Shown here piece after piece: positions 1-8,152 of a DNA stretch of 64,000 nucleotides. The translations under genes and the position numbers were made by a program. Position 1 is the stretch's first letter. Each line of letters starts with the position of its first letter. The notes beneath the pieces are model-generated. The model saw only the letters and a list, made by a program, of their open reading frames with translations. It was not told the origin of the DNA and did not search any database. Source of the stretch: Bacteroidales bacterium (lineage in GTDB: Bacteria > Bacteroidota > Bacteroidia > Bacteroidales > JAQUTK01); NCBI GenBank assembly GCA_028709785.1, contig JAQUTK010000016.1, forward strand, positions 1 through 64,000, read 5' to 3'.

Positions 1-479
1 ACTGATTCTTCAAATTAAAACCAACTCGAATAAAATAGTACCAACTTGAATCAACTTTGTTCAACTCGGATAAACTTGATTAAAGTTGGACTTATTTGTG
101 ATTATATGTACTTTACCGAAGGCTTACGTGTCAACGTTATTTCTTAACTAAAACGCTTCGCTCGGGGAACGCCTTAGCCGCAAGGGGCGGGAGCACCCGT
201 CCCGACGAGCGATAAAATTACATTATCTTAAATCGCCATACCTTGTGCCAGTATGGTCTCACGTTTCTTTACTGTCTTAGGTTGGAATGAGCCATCATGT
301 TCACTGGCGTTACATCTGTTATTTTGCCATATTGAGTTTGAACCTGTTTACTCATCTTGCCACTACGATGGTTACTCCTCTCACGCTCTGCAAATTTAAA
401 AATCCAACACTCATTAATAAAAATATATGTTCGGTTTTTATTTTGTGTGTACTAACAATAAAACAGCTTTCATTTACAA
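1..479. other. Left-edge spacer without a convincing gene
   Basis: No open frame here looks like a protein. Bases 1-90 are AT-rich and hold several degenerate direct copies of a CAACTyGAATmAA-like word. Bases 159-211 hold a GC-rich nested hairpin listed separately. The rest shows nothing I recognise. The gajB gene ends at 480, so part of this may be its 3' untranslated region. Confidence 0.6.
159..211. other. GC-rich nested hairpin
   Basis: An outer 6-bp stem (CGCTCG at 159-164 with CGAGCG at 206-211) encloses an 8-bp stem (GGGGCGGG at 184-191, loop AGCA, CCCGTCCC at 196-203, one G-T pair). It is a sharp GC-rich island in AT-rich DNA. It could be a structured RNA, the end of a mobile element, or a terminator without a T tract. 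I cannot decide which. Confidence 0.45.
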
Positions 480-2159
480 CTATAATTCAATAATATCAAT
501 CGGAAGTTTTTGTAATATTAGCTTAGATTCTTCACTTATACTTTCCACATTTATAAACAAACTATTCTTAGCTCTACTCATCCCAACATAATATACTCTA
601 TCTGTTGAATTATTAGATAAATCCGGTGAACTTAGTACTTTAATATCAGCTGGTTCATTAATAATCAGCAATATATTATCATATTCCTCACCCTTAGCTT
701 TATGTATTGTCTTATGCATTGCTTGACAATCGGAAACCTTCATGCTTAATGCCATTTCTAAATAAGAATGCGAAAGATAAAAATCTTTTATCCTTCCCTT
801 TTTAAGTAAGGTTAGTTTTTGATTTATATTGTGTTTAACAAATTCATAGAAATCATATAGACTACCATCTTTATATTCATTTCTGTGATTTAATAACATT
901 CGCAAAACAGATATGGTATGCTCACGATTATTATCCAGCAGGTCTAGATGGAACCATGCTTCTTTAAAATCATTGTTAAAAGCATATTCAACAGCCTTAA
1001 GATAAATTTTAATTTCAGTAGCCCTCTGAAAATCCGAATCAAAATCCGAATCAATAAGGCCTTTTATATTTACGTCTGCTTCAGTTTTATATTTCAAAGA
1101 ATTAGCAATAATGTTCGGGAAAGCTAGCGAATGGACATCATCAGTACAACTTATTTCGATAGCTTTTTGATACGCATTAAGTTTGTCCCCTACTAAAAAA
1201 ATAGGTTTTATCCCAGAAGTTGTACCAATAGGAGTTTGGACAAAGTCAGTTCGTATACAATTAAGCAAGTTTACAATCTCCGGGCTACTTCTTCTATTTC
1301 CATGGATCTCATAATCTATTTGCCCCTGAACAGTAAAGGAGTCAAAGTTTGCAACTGAAGCTCCAATGAAATCATATATTGTTTGTGCTTTATCACCAAC
1401 GACACCTATTTTTACACCATATTGAGCTAATGATTTAATGAAATCCATGATAGTAGGTATAGTATCCTGAAATTCGTCTACAAAAAAATATGGGTACCTT
1501 GCTGCTAATATTCTATATATATATGGATGCTGCTTTAAGATTTCTATTGCTAGATATAGTACATCATCATATGATAAAATGCCTTTTCCCCATTTCAACT
1601 CAACAAATTTATCATAAGCAAGCTGGGGTACAGAATATTTAGTTTCATGTCCATACTTATCTTCGTTTTTTATTAGATATCTTGGTGTAAACTTGATTGT
1701 ATTTCCTGCTCTAGAACGCCACGTGCATTTTATTAAACCTTTAACGAGTGAATTTGGATTTACCCACAAAGCCTTTATATCTCCTATTATTATATTTGCG
1801 AAAGCTTTTGTTTGAAATGGTTCTGAAGGAGAAACCCTTAAATTATTTATATCAATACCCCATTTTTCCGCATCTATATAAAGGAAAGGTTTTACAACTT
1901 GATTATATAGAAAACTGTGTATCGTACAAACGTCGACTAGAGAGTTGTCGTTTGGTATTCTTTCTAAAATAGTTTCTACACCAACATTTGTATACGATAT
2001 ACATGCTATCTTTCTTGATATTCCCAAAGATCTTCCATGAGCAAGAACGTTCTTTATATGAAGGGAAAGCCAATGAGTTTTCCCAGCCCCAGGACCTGCA
2101 GAAACTTTAAATGAAGATTCCGTTGGAATTAAAGTATCCGAATTTATTGTAATAGCCAT
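480..2159 (-). CDS. gajB: UvrD/PcrA-like helicase, GajB-type partner of the upstream OLD nuclease
   Basis: 559 residues. This is a superfamily 1 helicase with Walker A GPGAGKT at residues 22-28, motif II DEFQDT near 229, an HKAKGEE motif near 485 and a motif VI region VYYVGMSRAK near 520. The start overlaps the end of the preceding OLD-nuclease gene by 16 bases, so the two are translationally coupled. An OLD/TOPRIM nuclease followed by a UvrD-like helicase is the gene order of the Gabija anti-phage system, in which GajB senses DNA ends or nucleotides and activates GajA. The protein is somewhat longer than the roughly 500-residue GajB described in Bacillus. The helicase call is secure. The Gabija assignment rests on domain order and neighbourhood. 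Confidence 0.8.
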   Translation of the reverse strand: MAITINSDTLIPTESSFKVSAGPGAGKTHWLSLHIKNVLAHGRSLGISRKIACISYTNVGVETILERIPNDNSLVDVCTIHSFLYNQVVKPFLYIDAEKWGIDINNLRVSPSEPFQTKAFANIIIGDIKALWVNPNSLVKGLIKCTWRSRAGNTIKFTPRYLIKNEDKYGHETKYSVPQLAYDKFVELKWGKGILSYDDVLYLAIEILKQHPYIYRILAARYPYFFVDEFQDTIPTIMDFIKSLAQYGVKIGVVGDKAQTIYDFIGASVANFDSFTVQGQIDYEIHGNRRSSPEIVNLLNCIRTDFVQTPIGTTSGIKPIFLVGDKLNAYQKAIEISCTDDVHSLAFPNIIANSLKYKTEADVNIKGLIDSDFDSDFQRATEIKIYLKAVEYAFNNDFKEAWFHLDLLDNNREHTISVLRMLLNHRNEYKDGSLYDFYEFVKHNINQKLTLLKKGRIKDFYLSHSYLEMALSMKVSDCQAMHKTIHKAKGEEYDNILLIINEPADIKVLSSPDLSNNSTDRVYYVGMSRAKNSLFINVESISEESKLILQKLPIDIIEL

Positions 2160-4165
2160 TGAAGTGCATCGATAATATATTGCGGAACTACAAATTCTTC
2201 TTTAGTTGGATCGGAATTTTCCTTATAATAATTTTCTTCTAACGCCACACTAAGTGCTAACGCATTTTCTCCTTTACTTACAGAATTCAAATAACGAGCA
2301 GCTATCAGACCTTTCATTTTTTGGTCATTATCCCAACTCGTATTCAAATCTAAGGCTTCTTTTAAAGCAGTATTCTTTTTAGAGTCTCTTAGTCGTTCCT
2401 TCATTTGTTCTAATGTCGACAGATCCATCAGGTCTTTTAATTCATCAGCATTATTCATTTCTGCGACCACTATTAATTTACATCTCGAATTTGCAAATGC
2501 CATATCATATTCTAAAGTTTTTCCAATCGAAATATCTTGACGAAAATATCTTATCGTTGGATGTGATGAATATTTTTGCAATTCTGCTTCTGCATTACAT
2601 GAATACTTAATATTCGGATAGATTCCATATTCAAATGGATAACATGCTTCGCCTTCACAGCATGGATCTGTATCTGTTATGCATGCGACTTTTTTACTAA
2701 TGTTATAGCCGTTATTATCAAACATTTTGAGAAAATGATGAAAATAACGACCTCCCATATTTACTATTAGTACATGATCTTTTACTAAATCATACCCAAG
2801 GTATTTTGCAAACGTAGGTATTAACAACTTTTCCGCTATACCTTCAACAAATATAAGCTTTTCAGCAAAAAACATATCTGAACGTGTTGCATCTAGAAAT
2901 CTCTGAACATATGCTTTTGAAGCAATATCATCATCTGAATTACTGTATTTAGTCCGAGGGTATCCTATTCCATGAGAACCATATCCCTCATAATTTAAAG
3001 AAATCAAGCAGTCCAATGAGACTGCTGACACAATCTCTGGTGAATGAGTTGTAACAATTATTTGATTAACATTATGTTTGGATCTATTACTGTTTAGGAA
3101 ATTCAAAAATTGATATTGCATAGCTGGATGCAAGTGAGCTTCAGGTTCTTCTATTGCTAAAAGTGAATATAATTTGGCTTGTCTCTTCATATAATTTCCG
3201 TCAGCAGAAGCCTGCATTTTTGCAAGTAATAACGACATATAAATTAGATTGTTATAACCTAAGCCATTATTAGCAGCTGGTATTTCTACCCCTGTTTCAT
3301 GCCTTATAATAAGTTTCAATACTGCCAATAGTTCCGATTCTGATAAAATTCCCTGAAAATCCGGCTCTACATTTCCAAAAGAAGCTCCAGTATCATTAGC
3401 ATAATCAAGCAAGATTTTTTTTCCACTTTCAAGCCTATCTAATAAGAATTTCATAAGTGGTTTTGCTTGCTCTTTAAAAGCTTTTTGATTGCTTCGTAAT
3501 TCTTCTTTAATTTGGTCCTCCTCCTTATCTTTGGACATTTTTATATCATAATCAATAAAAAAATTAAGGACATCACGCAACATTGGATTATATCCCATAA
3601 ACATATTACGGCCTACATCACGCAAAGCATCAAGGAATTGGAAATCACATTTTTCAAATAGTTTATTCAAGTTTTCTTTAGAGGCAGCACGATTACCACC
3701 CCACCTAAATGAGTCGTAAAAGCGAGAATATTCATTTCTAATTACATTCCATATTTCTTGATGGTTTTCTAGAGATTTGACATCTTGTATGTAATTTTCC
3801 TCTTGTTCTGAAGAAAGGGAAAATTGAAAATTTATTAATGCCTGATATGGTTTATTAAATTTCACGATACAGCCACCCAAAAGACCAATTTCTTCGGACG
3901 TATCAGGCTCTTCTTCTGATTGTGATACTACTAATGAGATTTTTATTATTGGTGAATGTGCTTTCAATATAGTAACATCAGTTTCACAAAACATGTCATC
4001 AATAGTGATATGATAAGTATTATTAAGAGCTAAAGAAATAGCTTTCAGTAAATTGCTTTTTCCTGAGTTATTAGCACCAATTATCATATTAATACCATCA
4101 TGAAATGGTATTTCCGCATTTTTATAACTTCTATATCCTTGTATCAAAATTTTTGAGATAAACAT
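2144..4165 (-). CDS. gajA: OLD-family ATP-dependent endonuclease with TOPRIM domain, GajA-type
   Basis: 673 residues. The N-terminal ABC/SMC-like ATPase has Walker A GANNSGKS at residues 30-37, a Walker B region LLAIEEPEAHLHP near 335-347 and an H-loop TTHSPE. A TOPRIM nuclease domain follows, with FVEGIAEK near 438 and an acidic DTDP near 495. This is the layout of overcoming-lysogenization-defect nucleases and of GajA. The gene is the first of a two-gene unit with the helicase. It starts 88 bases after the rloB-like stop, with no obvious TAnnTTTG element in between, so it may be read through from rloAB or use a weak promoter. GajA is usually near 580 residues, so this copy is longer. A different OLD-helicase pair is possible. 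Confidence 0.8.
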   Translation of the reverse strand: MFISKILIQGYRSYKNAEIPFHDGINMIIGANNSGKSNLLKAISLALNNTYHITIDDMFCETDVTILKAHSPIIKISLVVSQSEEEPDTSEEIGLLGGCIVKFNKPYQALINFQFSLSSEQEENYIQDVKSLENHQEIWNVIRNEYSRFYDSFRWGGNRAASKENLNKLFEKCDFQFLDALRDVGRNMFMGYNPMLRDVLNFFIDYDIKMSKDKEEDQIKEELRSNQKAFKEQAKPLMKFLLDRLESGKKILLDYANDTGASFGNVEPDFQGILSESELLAVLKLIIRHETGVEIPAANNGLGYNNLIYMSLLLAKMQASADGNYMKRQAKLYSLLAIEEPEAHLHPAMQYQFLNFLNSNRSKHNVNQIIVTTHSPEIVSAVSLDCLISLNYEGYGSHGIGYPRTKYSNSDDDIASKAYVQRFLDATRSDMFFAEKLIFVEGIAEKLLIPTFAKYLGYDLVKDHVLIVNMGGRYFHHFLKMFDNNGYNISKKVACITDTDPCCEGEACYPFEYGIYPNIKYSCNAEAELQKYSSHPTIRYFRQDISIGKTLEYDMAFANSRCKLIVVAEMNNADELKDLMDLSTLEQMKERLRDSKKNTALKEALDLNTSWDNDQKMKGLIAARYLNSVSKGENALALSVALEENYYKENSDPTKEEFVVPQYIIDALQWLLQ

Positions 4166-4253
4166 CTTGGCATTTTTAGTATGTTGTTATTCGTTAAATG
4201 ATAAAAATTATTAAGAAACCAATTATGACCTATGTAAACCGATGGAACAAATT

Positions 4254-4859
4254 TTACATATTCTTTAATTCATGGATTAATAGGCTTAATTCGGAATAAG
4301 AATGGTCTCGCATTCCTGCATTCTTTTCCTTCATTGACTGCTCAGCATTCGCAATAGCATTATCAAGACTTCCACCATGCTTTTCAAAGTAAGCATGAAG
4401 ACCTTTACACTTAACGAAAAAGTCTATAGTCTTACGATAATCGCAAAATTGATTCAAATCTTTCAAAAGAGAATCCTGATCAGAGTACATACGAGACGTG
4501 TACTTGAAATAATAAAGGAAGAAAAGTTCTGTGCAACGATGGGTCTCAAAGAACTTGACCTGACAATTAATACCTTTCTTTGGCTTTACAATAGGGTTCT
4601 CGTATTTCTTCTTCAATCGAACATATTGAGTACGCTCAGGTTCTTCATCTTTTGTGTCCATATCAATCACACAGAATATGTAATCATATCCCATAGAGAT
4701 TCCATCTGCTATTTTCAGCTCCAGTTCTTTTATACTCGTGTGTTTCGGATAATCCGGTTTAATTGTTAAACCCTTAAACACATCATTAAGAGACTTGAAG
4801 TAGAAAAATTCCGTTGGACCTTCACCCAAAATCAATGTTGTCTTATGCAACCTACCCAT
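4254..4859 (-). CDS. RloB-like TOPRIM-fold protein, partner of RloA ATPase
   Basis: 201 residues from the ATG at 4859. An upstream in-frame start at 4877 would overlap rloA, but the chosen ATG lies two bases after the rloA stop and just behind a GGAGGA ribosome-binding site, which decides the start. GEGPTE at residues 12-17 and IDMD at 65-68 fit the acidic TOPRIM-like site of the RloB family, found beside RloA-type ATPases in defence islands and in AbiL-like abortive infection pairs. I infer that it is the effector, a nuclease or RNA-targeting enzyme, gated by the ATPase. Its substrate cannot be read from the sequence. Confidence 0.75.
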   Translation of the reverse strand: MGRLHKTTLILGEGPTEFFYFKSLNDVFKGLTIKPDYPKHTSIKELELKIADGISMGYDYIFCVIDMDTKDEEPERTQYVRLKKKYENPIVKPKKGINCQVKFFETHRCTELFFLYYFKYTSRMYSDQDSLLKDLNQFCDYRKTIDFFVKCKGLHAYFEKHGGSLDNAIANAEQSMKEKNAGMRDHSYSELSLLIHELKNM

Positions 4860-4860
4860 A

Positions 4861-6147
4861 TTAATCCTCCATATCAATAAAAATGCTACCTAGTTCAGGT
4901 TTAGCACCAAGTCTTCCAATGCGATAGGAATTATACAGAGAAAGATTCTTATGAAGTCCAAACGAATCTCCACGAGCATATTCGGACGAAGCTGTTTCTT
5001 TGTTTTTTTCAACGAACCATACCACGCCACGGTTTTCATTGATAAGATCCTGAGAAAGCAATGCTGTCTCTTGACTGGTAATAATAAGTTGTGACTTGTC
5101 AGAATTGAAGAGAAATACATTCAGATAATAGAACAACAAATCATAATGAAGGTCTTCACCAAGTTCGTCCAAATAGTAGACATGAGAACCGGTAACCATA
5201 TCATACAAGGTATTAAGAATACGGACATACTTCATTGTCCCTTTAGACTGAAGCCTTAGTGGAATTTCAAAAGTTCCATTCTTTGAATGATTCAAAAAAG
5301 TAATAGACTCAACAGTTGTCTTTAATAGAGCCTCTTTCATGTTATCAGGTATGTTCTCCTGCTTGATTCGCTCTCTGAACTCTTGAGAAACAGTTCGGTC
5401 TTCAATCGTAGGCTTATATTCAACAATGTTCAAGTCTGCTTTACAAAGCATCTGATTAAAGAATTTGCGTTTCTTGTTGTCAGCATAAGCTTCGTTCAAA
5501 ATATCCACAATACCTTTTTCTTTTTCCCCATCTCCATCAACATCATGACAATTGGACATAATCCAATTGCTTAATATATTAAAAGGCTCTATATCTTCCT
5601 TAAAAGCCGCTTTATTACAAACGGAAAGTACGCTATGATTATTGAGCGTATTCTCCCTTATACTATCTTGTGTTTTGATTTGTAGTTTAAGGCTCGGACC
5701 AAATTTAATATCAGCCTGAACCTTGTCTTCTACAAAAGTACGTTCATAGAACAATGACTTGGCTTTCTTGGGATAATAATTCAGAATTTCTTTGAGTATA
5801 TAGTTCCCATTGAAAGTTACATCATAATCATATCTTATACCTTCAGCAAAAAATGAAACATGCATTTCTGTTGGCTTATCCGATGTCAAAGCAAAAGGAA
5901 TGTACCCTAATATTTTTTTTGTGGCATTTGACTTAGGCATAACCATTAAACGAAATACTTCATTCATGGCAATGAGCATATTTGATTTTCCTGAAGCATT
6001 AGAGCCATACAGGATAGCCAATTTGTATAAGAATACGTCTTCTGCAACTTCAGAAACAAGTTCAGAAGCAGGTCCTTTAGCAACAAAACTCAGTTCTTGT
6101 TTGTCGCCTATTGACAGGTAGTTCTTAACCCAAAAATCTCTAATCAT
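4861..6147 (-). CDS. RloA-like AAA/ABC-type ATPase of a two-gene defence pair
   Basis: 428 residues. Walker A GSNASGKS is at residues 48-55, followed by a Walker B region LDELGEDLH near 330. The position where related ATPases carry the H-loop histidine reads ITSQE near 355, so this switch residue appears replaced. This class of ATPase is paired with RloB or TOPRIM effectors in AbiL and PARIS-like systems. A -7 element on the minus strand at 6186-6193 lies about 39 bases upstream of the ATG, and rloB follows after two bases, so the pair forms one operon. The ATPase call is firm. The defence role comes from family and context. Confidence 0.8.
   Translation of the reverse strand: MIRDFWVKNYLSIGDKQELSFVAKGPASELVSEVAEDVFLYKLAILYGSNASGKSNMLIAMNEVFRLMVMPKSNATKKILGYIPFALTSDKPTEMHVSFFAEGIRYDYDVTFNGNYILKEILNYYPKKAKSLFYERTFVEDKVQADIKFGPSLKLQIKTQDSIRENTLNNHSVLSVCNKAAFKEDIEPFNILSNWIMSNCHDVDGDGEKEKGIVDILNEAYADNKKRKFFNQMLCKADLNIVEYKPTIEDRTVSQEFRERIKQENIPDNMKEALLKTTVESITFLNHSKNGTFEIPLRLQSKGTMKYVRILNTLYDMVTGSHVYYLDELGEDLHYDLLFYYLNVFLFNSDKSQLIITSQETALLSQDLINENRGVVWFVEKNKETASSEYARGDSFGLHKNLSLYNSYRIGRLGAKPELGSIFIDMED
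4864..4871 (-). promoter_or_regulatory. Strong Shine-Dalgarno site for the rloB-like gene
   Basis: The minus strand reads GGAGGAT just before the rloA stop and 5-6 bases ahead of the rloB ATG. Such consensus sites are uncommon in Bacteroidetes, whose leaders are usually A-rich, and this one fixes the rloB start. Confidence 0.65.
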
Positions 6148-6185
6148 ATTGATGTCATATTTAAGATGGTAATTTCTCTATGCTG

Positions 6186-6193
6186 CAAAGGTA
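6186..6193 (-). promoter_or_regulatory. -7 promoter element for rloA-rloB
   Basis: CAAAGGTA on the plus strand reads TACCTTTG on the minus strand, a perfect Bacteroidetes -7 box, about 39 bases upstream of the rloA start. Confidence 0.6.
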
Positions 6194-6537
6194 CATAATT
6201 TATTTAGAATAAAAGAAGAATATCTGTTATTATGGTAATATTTCTCCGTTTTTAAGTGATTTATATCAATTTTCAGATAAATATTATGCTATATTCGTAA
6301 TAACACTACATATAACTATTAATCTTACTGGCATTATTCGGTTCACTGAAACACTTTACAAAGTATGTTCGCATAATTAAATGGTCATAGACTTCAACCA
6401 ATAAAAGAGGTATTTAGCTCAATATATAACATGCTATATTTTTGTTAAATATAGAACTAAAGTATTATATATATGTACAAAGATACTACAATCAGAAATC
6501 TTTGTAGTACCTATGTACAGTGTAATAAAATCAATAC
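6194..6537. other. AT-rich spacer upstream of the AbiEi-like gene
   Basis: Beyond the rloA promoter I see only AT-rich sequence with no coding frame, clear hairpin or -7 box for the plus-strand gene that follows. Confidence 0.5.
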
Positions 6538-6607
6538 ATGAAAAAGGATTCACATAACAACCAATTTCTAACTTCAACAGAAGCAAGGCCGTGGAGCATA
6601 TTACAAG

Positions 6608-7102
6608 ATGCTTGACGAAGCTCGTGAAGGTAACATGGTGTGTATACGTCGTGGTGTATATGCCAAAGCTGATCAATTGGCAGATGCAATGATAGACCTA
6701 AACCTTGTAGTTCCAAACGGAACACTTTGTTACTTTTCTGCATGGAACGTTCATGAATTGACGACATCTCTACCTCAATCCTATCATGTAGCTGTCAAAA
6801 GGGGGCGAAAAATAGTTCTGCCCACTTATCCATTAATCGAGCTTCATCATATAACAGATGGCCTGTTTGAAATTGGATTGGAAGAAAGACTGGTATCAAA
6901 CTATAAGATTAGAATTTACGATGTTGAACGTTGCGTTTGCGATGCAGTAAAATATCGCAATAAAATCGGACAAGATGTATGTGTTGAAATCGTCAAGAAT
7001 TATCTATCTCGCCCGACAAGAGATATATCAAAACTGATGGACTATGCAAATAAACTAAGAGTCCTATCAATCATTAAAAAATATTTGGAAATACAACTAT
7101 GA
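6608..7102 (+). CDS. AbiEi-type antitoxin, apparently 5'-frameshifted
   Basis: 164 residues from the ATG at 6608. The segment with MVCIRRGVYAKADQ near the start, and the domain after it, match the type IV antitoxin AbiEi family: a winged-helix DNA-binding head then the AbiEi antitoxin fold. The head is incomplete here. A second frame starting at the ATG of 6538 gives about 25 residues ending in LTSTEARPW, and then stops at 6613-6615. Removing one base near 6590 would join it to GAYYKMLDEA and restore a normal winged-helix start. The gene is either a frameshifted pseudogene or contains a sequencing error. No AbiEii toxin follows, only a 24-codon overlapping frame. Confidence 0.6.
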   Translation: MLDEAREGNMVCIRRGVYAKADQLADAMIDLNLVVPNGTLCYFSAWNVHELTTSLPQSYHVAVKRGRKIVLPTYPLIELHHITDGLFEIGLEERLVSNYKIRIYDVERCVCDAVKYRNKIGQDVCVEIVKNYLSRPTRDISKLMDYANKLRVLSIIKKYLEIQL

Positions 7103-7173
7103 GTAAAATTGTAAAAAACATATATAGAAAGTCAGACCATCAAGATGATTTACTCGCTAGAAATCTGCATTGA
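7099..7173 (+). pseudogene. 24-codon coupled frame where an AbiEii toxin would begin
   Basis: The ATG at 7099 overlaps the antitoxin stop as ATGA, the coupling expected of an AbiE operon. The frame starts MSKIVKNIY and stops after 24 codons at 7173. I do not see toxin motifs in it or in the next 300 bases, so this may be the stub of a deleted toxin gene. The similarity is too short to prove that. Confidence 0.35.
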
Positions 7174-7273
7174 CTAGATGACCAAACTATATTAAACATC
7201 AATCAATATTTCAACCAAGAAAAAAAGATTCAGCAAAATTACGGTCTCCAGCATAAACAAATTAAGTTTATAA

Positions 7274-7412
7274 GTTTAAGTTTACATCATGATATATACA
7301 TGAATATTAAACTTAAACCTAACCCTGCATTCATTTCATCAGTCTTGATATTTTTATCTGAGTACAAGTTTAAGTTTACCTTATATGTATATAAGAAGAA
7401 ATAAACTTAAAC
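7274..7412. repeat. Two inverted-repeat hairpins 94 bp apart
   Basis: GTTTAAGTTTA at 7274-7284 pairs with TAAACTTAAAC at 7308-7318. Exactly the same arms recur at 7368-7378 and 7402-7412. Each unit spans 45 bases with a 23-base AT-rich loop, and the loops differ in sequence. Arms conserved over divergent loops suggest protein binding sites or iterons rather than chance. Confidence 0.6.
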
Positions 7413-7845
7413 CTAAACTCGAAGAGTTATTCAGCACCATCCAATAATACGCTATCCTGGGATATATTTAAATTCACATAAAACATTCACTTCACTTTCC
7501 ACGGAAGAATGTACTGAATATATTTCTAAAAATTTCAGCGTATGTTATTCTCAATCACAAATTCTTTTTCTCTTGGTTGAAAAAATTCTTCCACCATTAC
7601 CACCATTTAAAAGTCGTAAGATGTGATTTTAGTCAATTTGCGAACTTGTATCAATAAAAACAAGTATCTTTGAACTATATTTGAGTTGAACTCCAAAACC
7701 ATCGTTCAAATTCGAGATAAGAGGCGGTTTATTCCTAAATATATTGGGAGAGATAACCAATCGGAATTCACGAATGTTTGACATTGAAACGAGCCAAACC
7801 AATTAGTAGTATTTAAGGTTATTTTTAAGGAAAGTCGTATACAAA

Positions 7846-7862
7846 TAACGTTAATAACGTTA
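7846..7862. promoter_or_regulatory. Tandem 8-bp palindromes, operator-like
   Basis: TAACGTTA, a perfect palindrome, occurs at 7846-7853 and again at 7855-7862, 24 bases before a short open frame. Two dimer sites one helical turn apart are typical of repressor binding. Confidence 0.4.
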
Positions 7863-7886
7863 AAGTTAAAGGCTGATTAAGAAAAT

Positions 7887-7988
7887 ATGGAAACAAAAAA
7901 TACAGACCGCAACAAATTGAGTATCAGTATATTAGCAGTGATTTTTACTTTGGCTCAAATTTCATTCCTATTATATGTAACTAATTGA
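7887..7988 (+). CDS. Possible 33-residue single-span membrane peptide
   Basis: The frame begins METKNTDRNK and continues with about 20 hydrophobic residues (roughly 13-31) before stopping at 7988. A charged head and one transmembrane helix are typical of small membrane peptides, including toxins of type I systems and phage-era leftovers. The only supporting signals are the tandem palindromes upstream. No family is recognised, and it could be a chance frame. Confidence 0.3.
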   Translation: METKNTDRNKLSISILAVIFTLAQISFLLYVTN

Positions 7989-8152
7989 CTAGCTGATTTC
8001 TGCAACTTTCTGCATCGGGAAATAATGGCTTAAAATCAACTGAAAACAATAGTAATCAGCCAAGAATAAGTCTCACATTATGAGGGACTTTATTTATTCT
8101 AACGCTTATCAGATACATTGTATGGCATTTATTATGAGCATAAATAGTTAGT

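Larger units (their letters stand above)
7174..8152. other. Long spacer with twin hairpins and a short membrane-peptide frame
   Basis: Nearly 1 kb without a normal gene. It holds two near-identical long-loop hairpins (7274-7318 and 7368-7412), two tandem palindromes (7846-7862) and a 33-codon frame (7887-7988), each listed separately. The remainder is AT-rich and featureless. It separates the AbiEi gene from the 3' end of the primase-helicase gene. Confidence 0.6.

Noticed and set aside
7274-7412. CRISPR-like pair
   Set aside because: Only two units, each an inverted repeat with its own loop. No array or cas gene.
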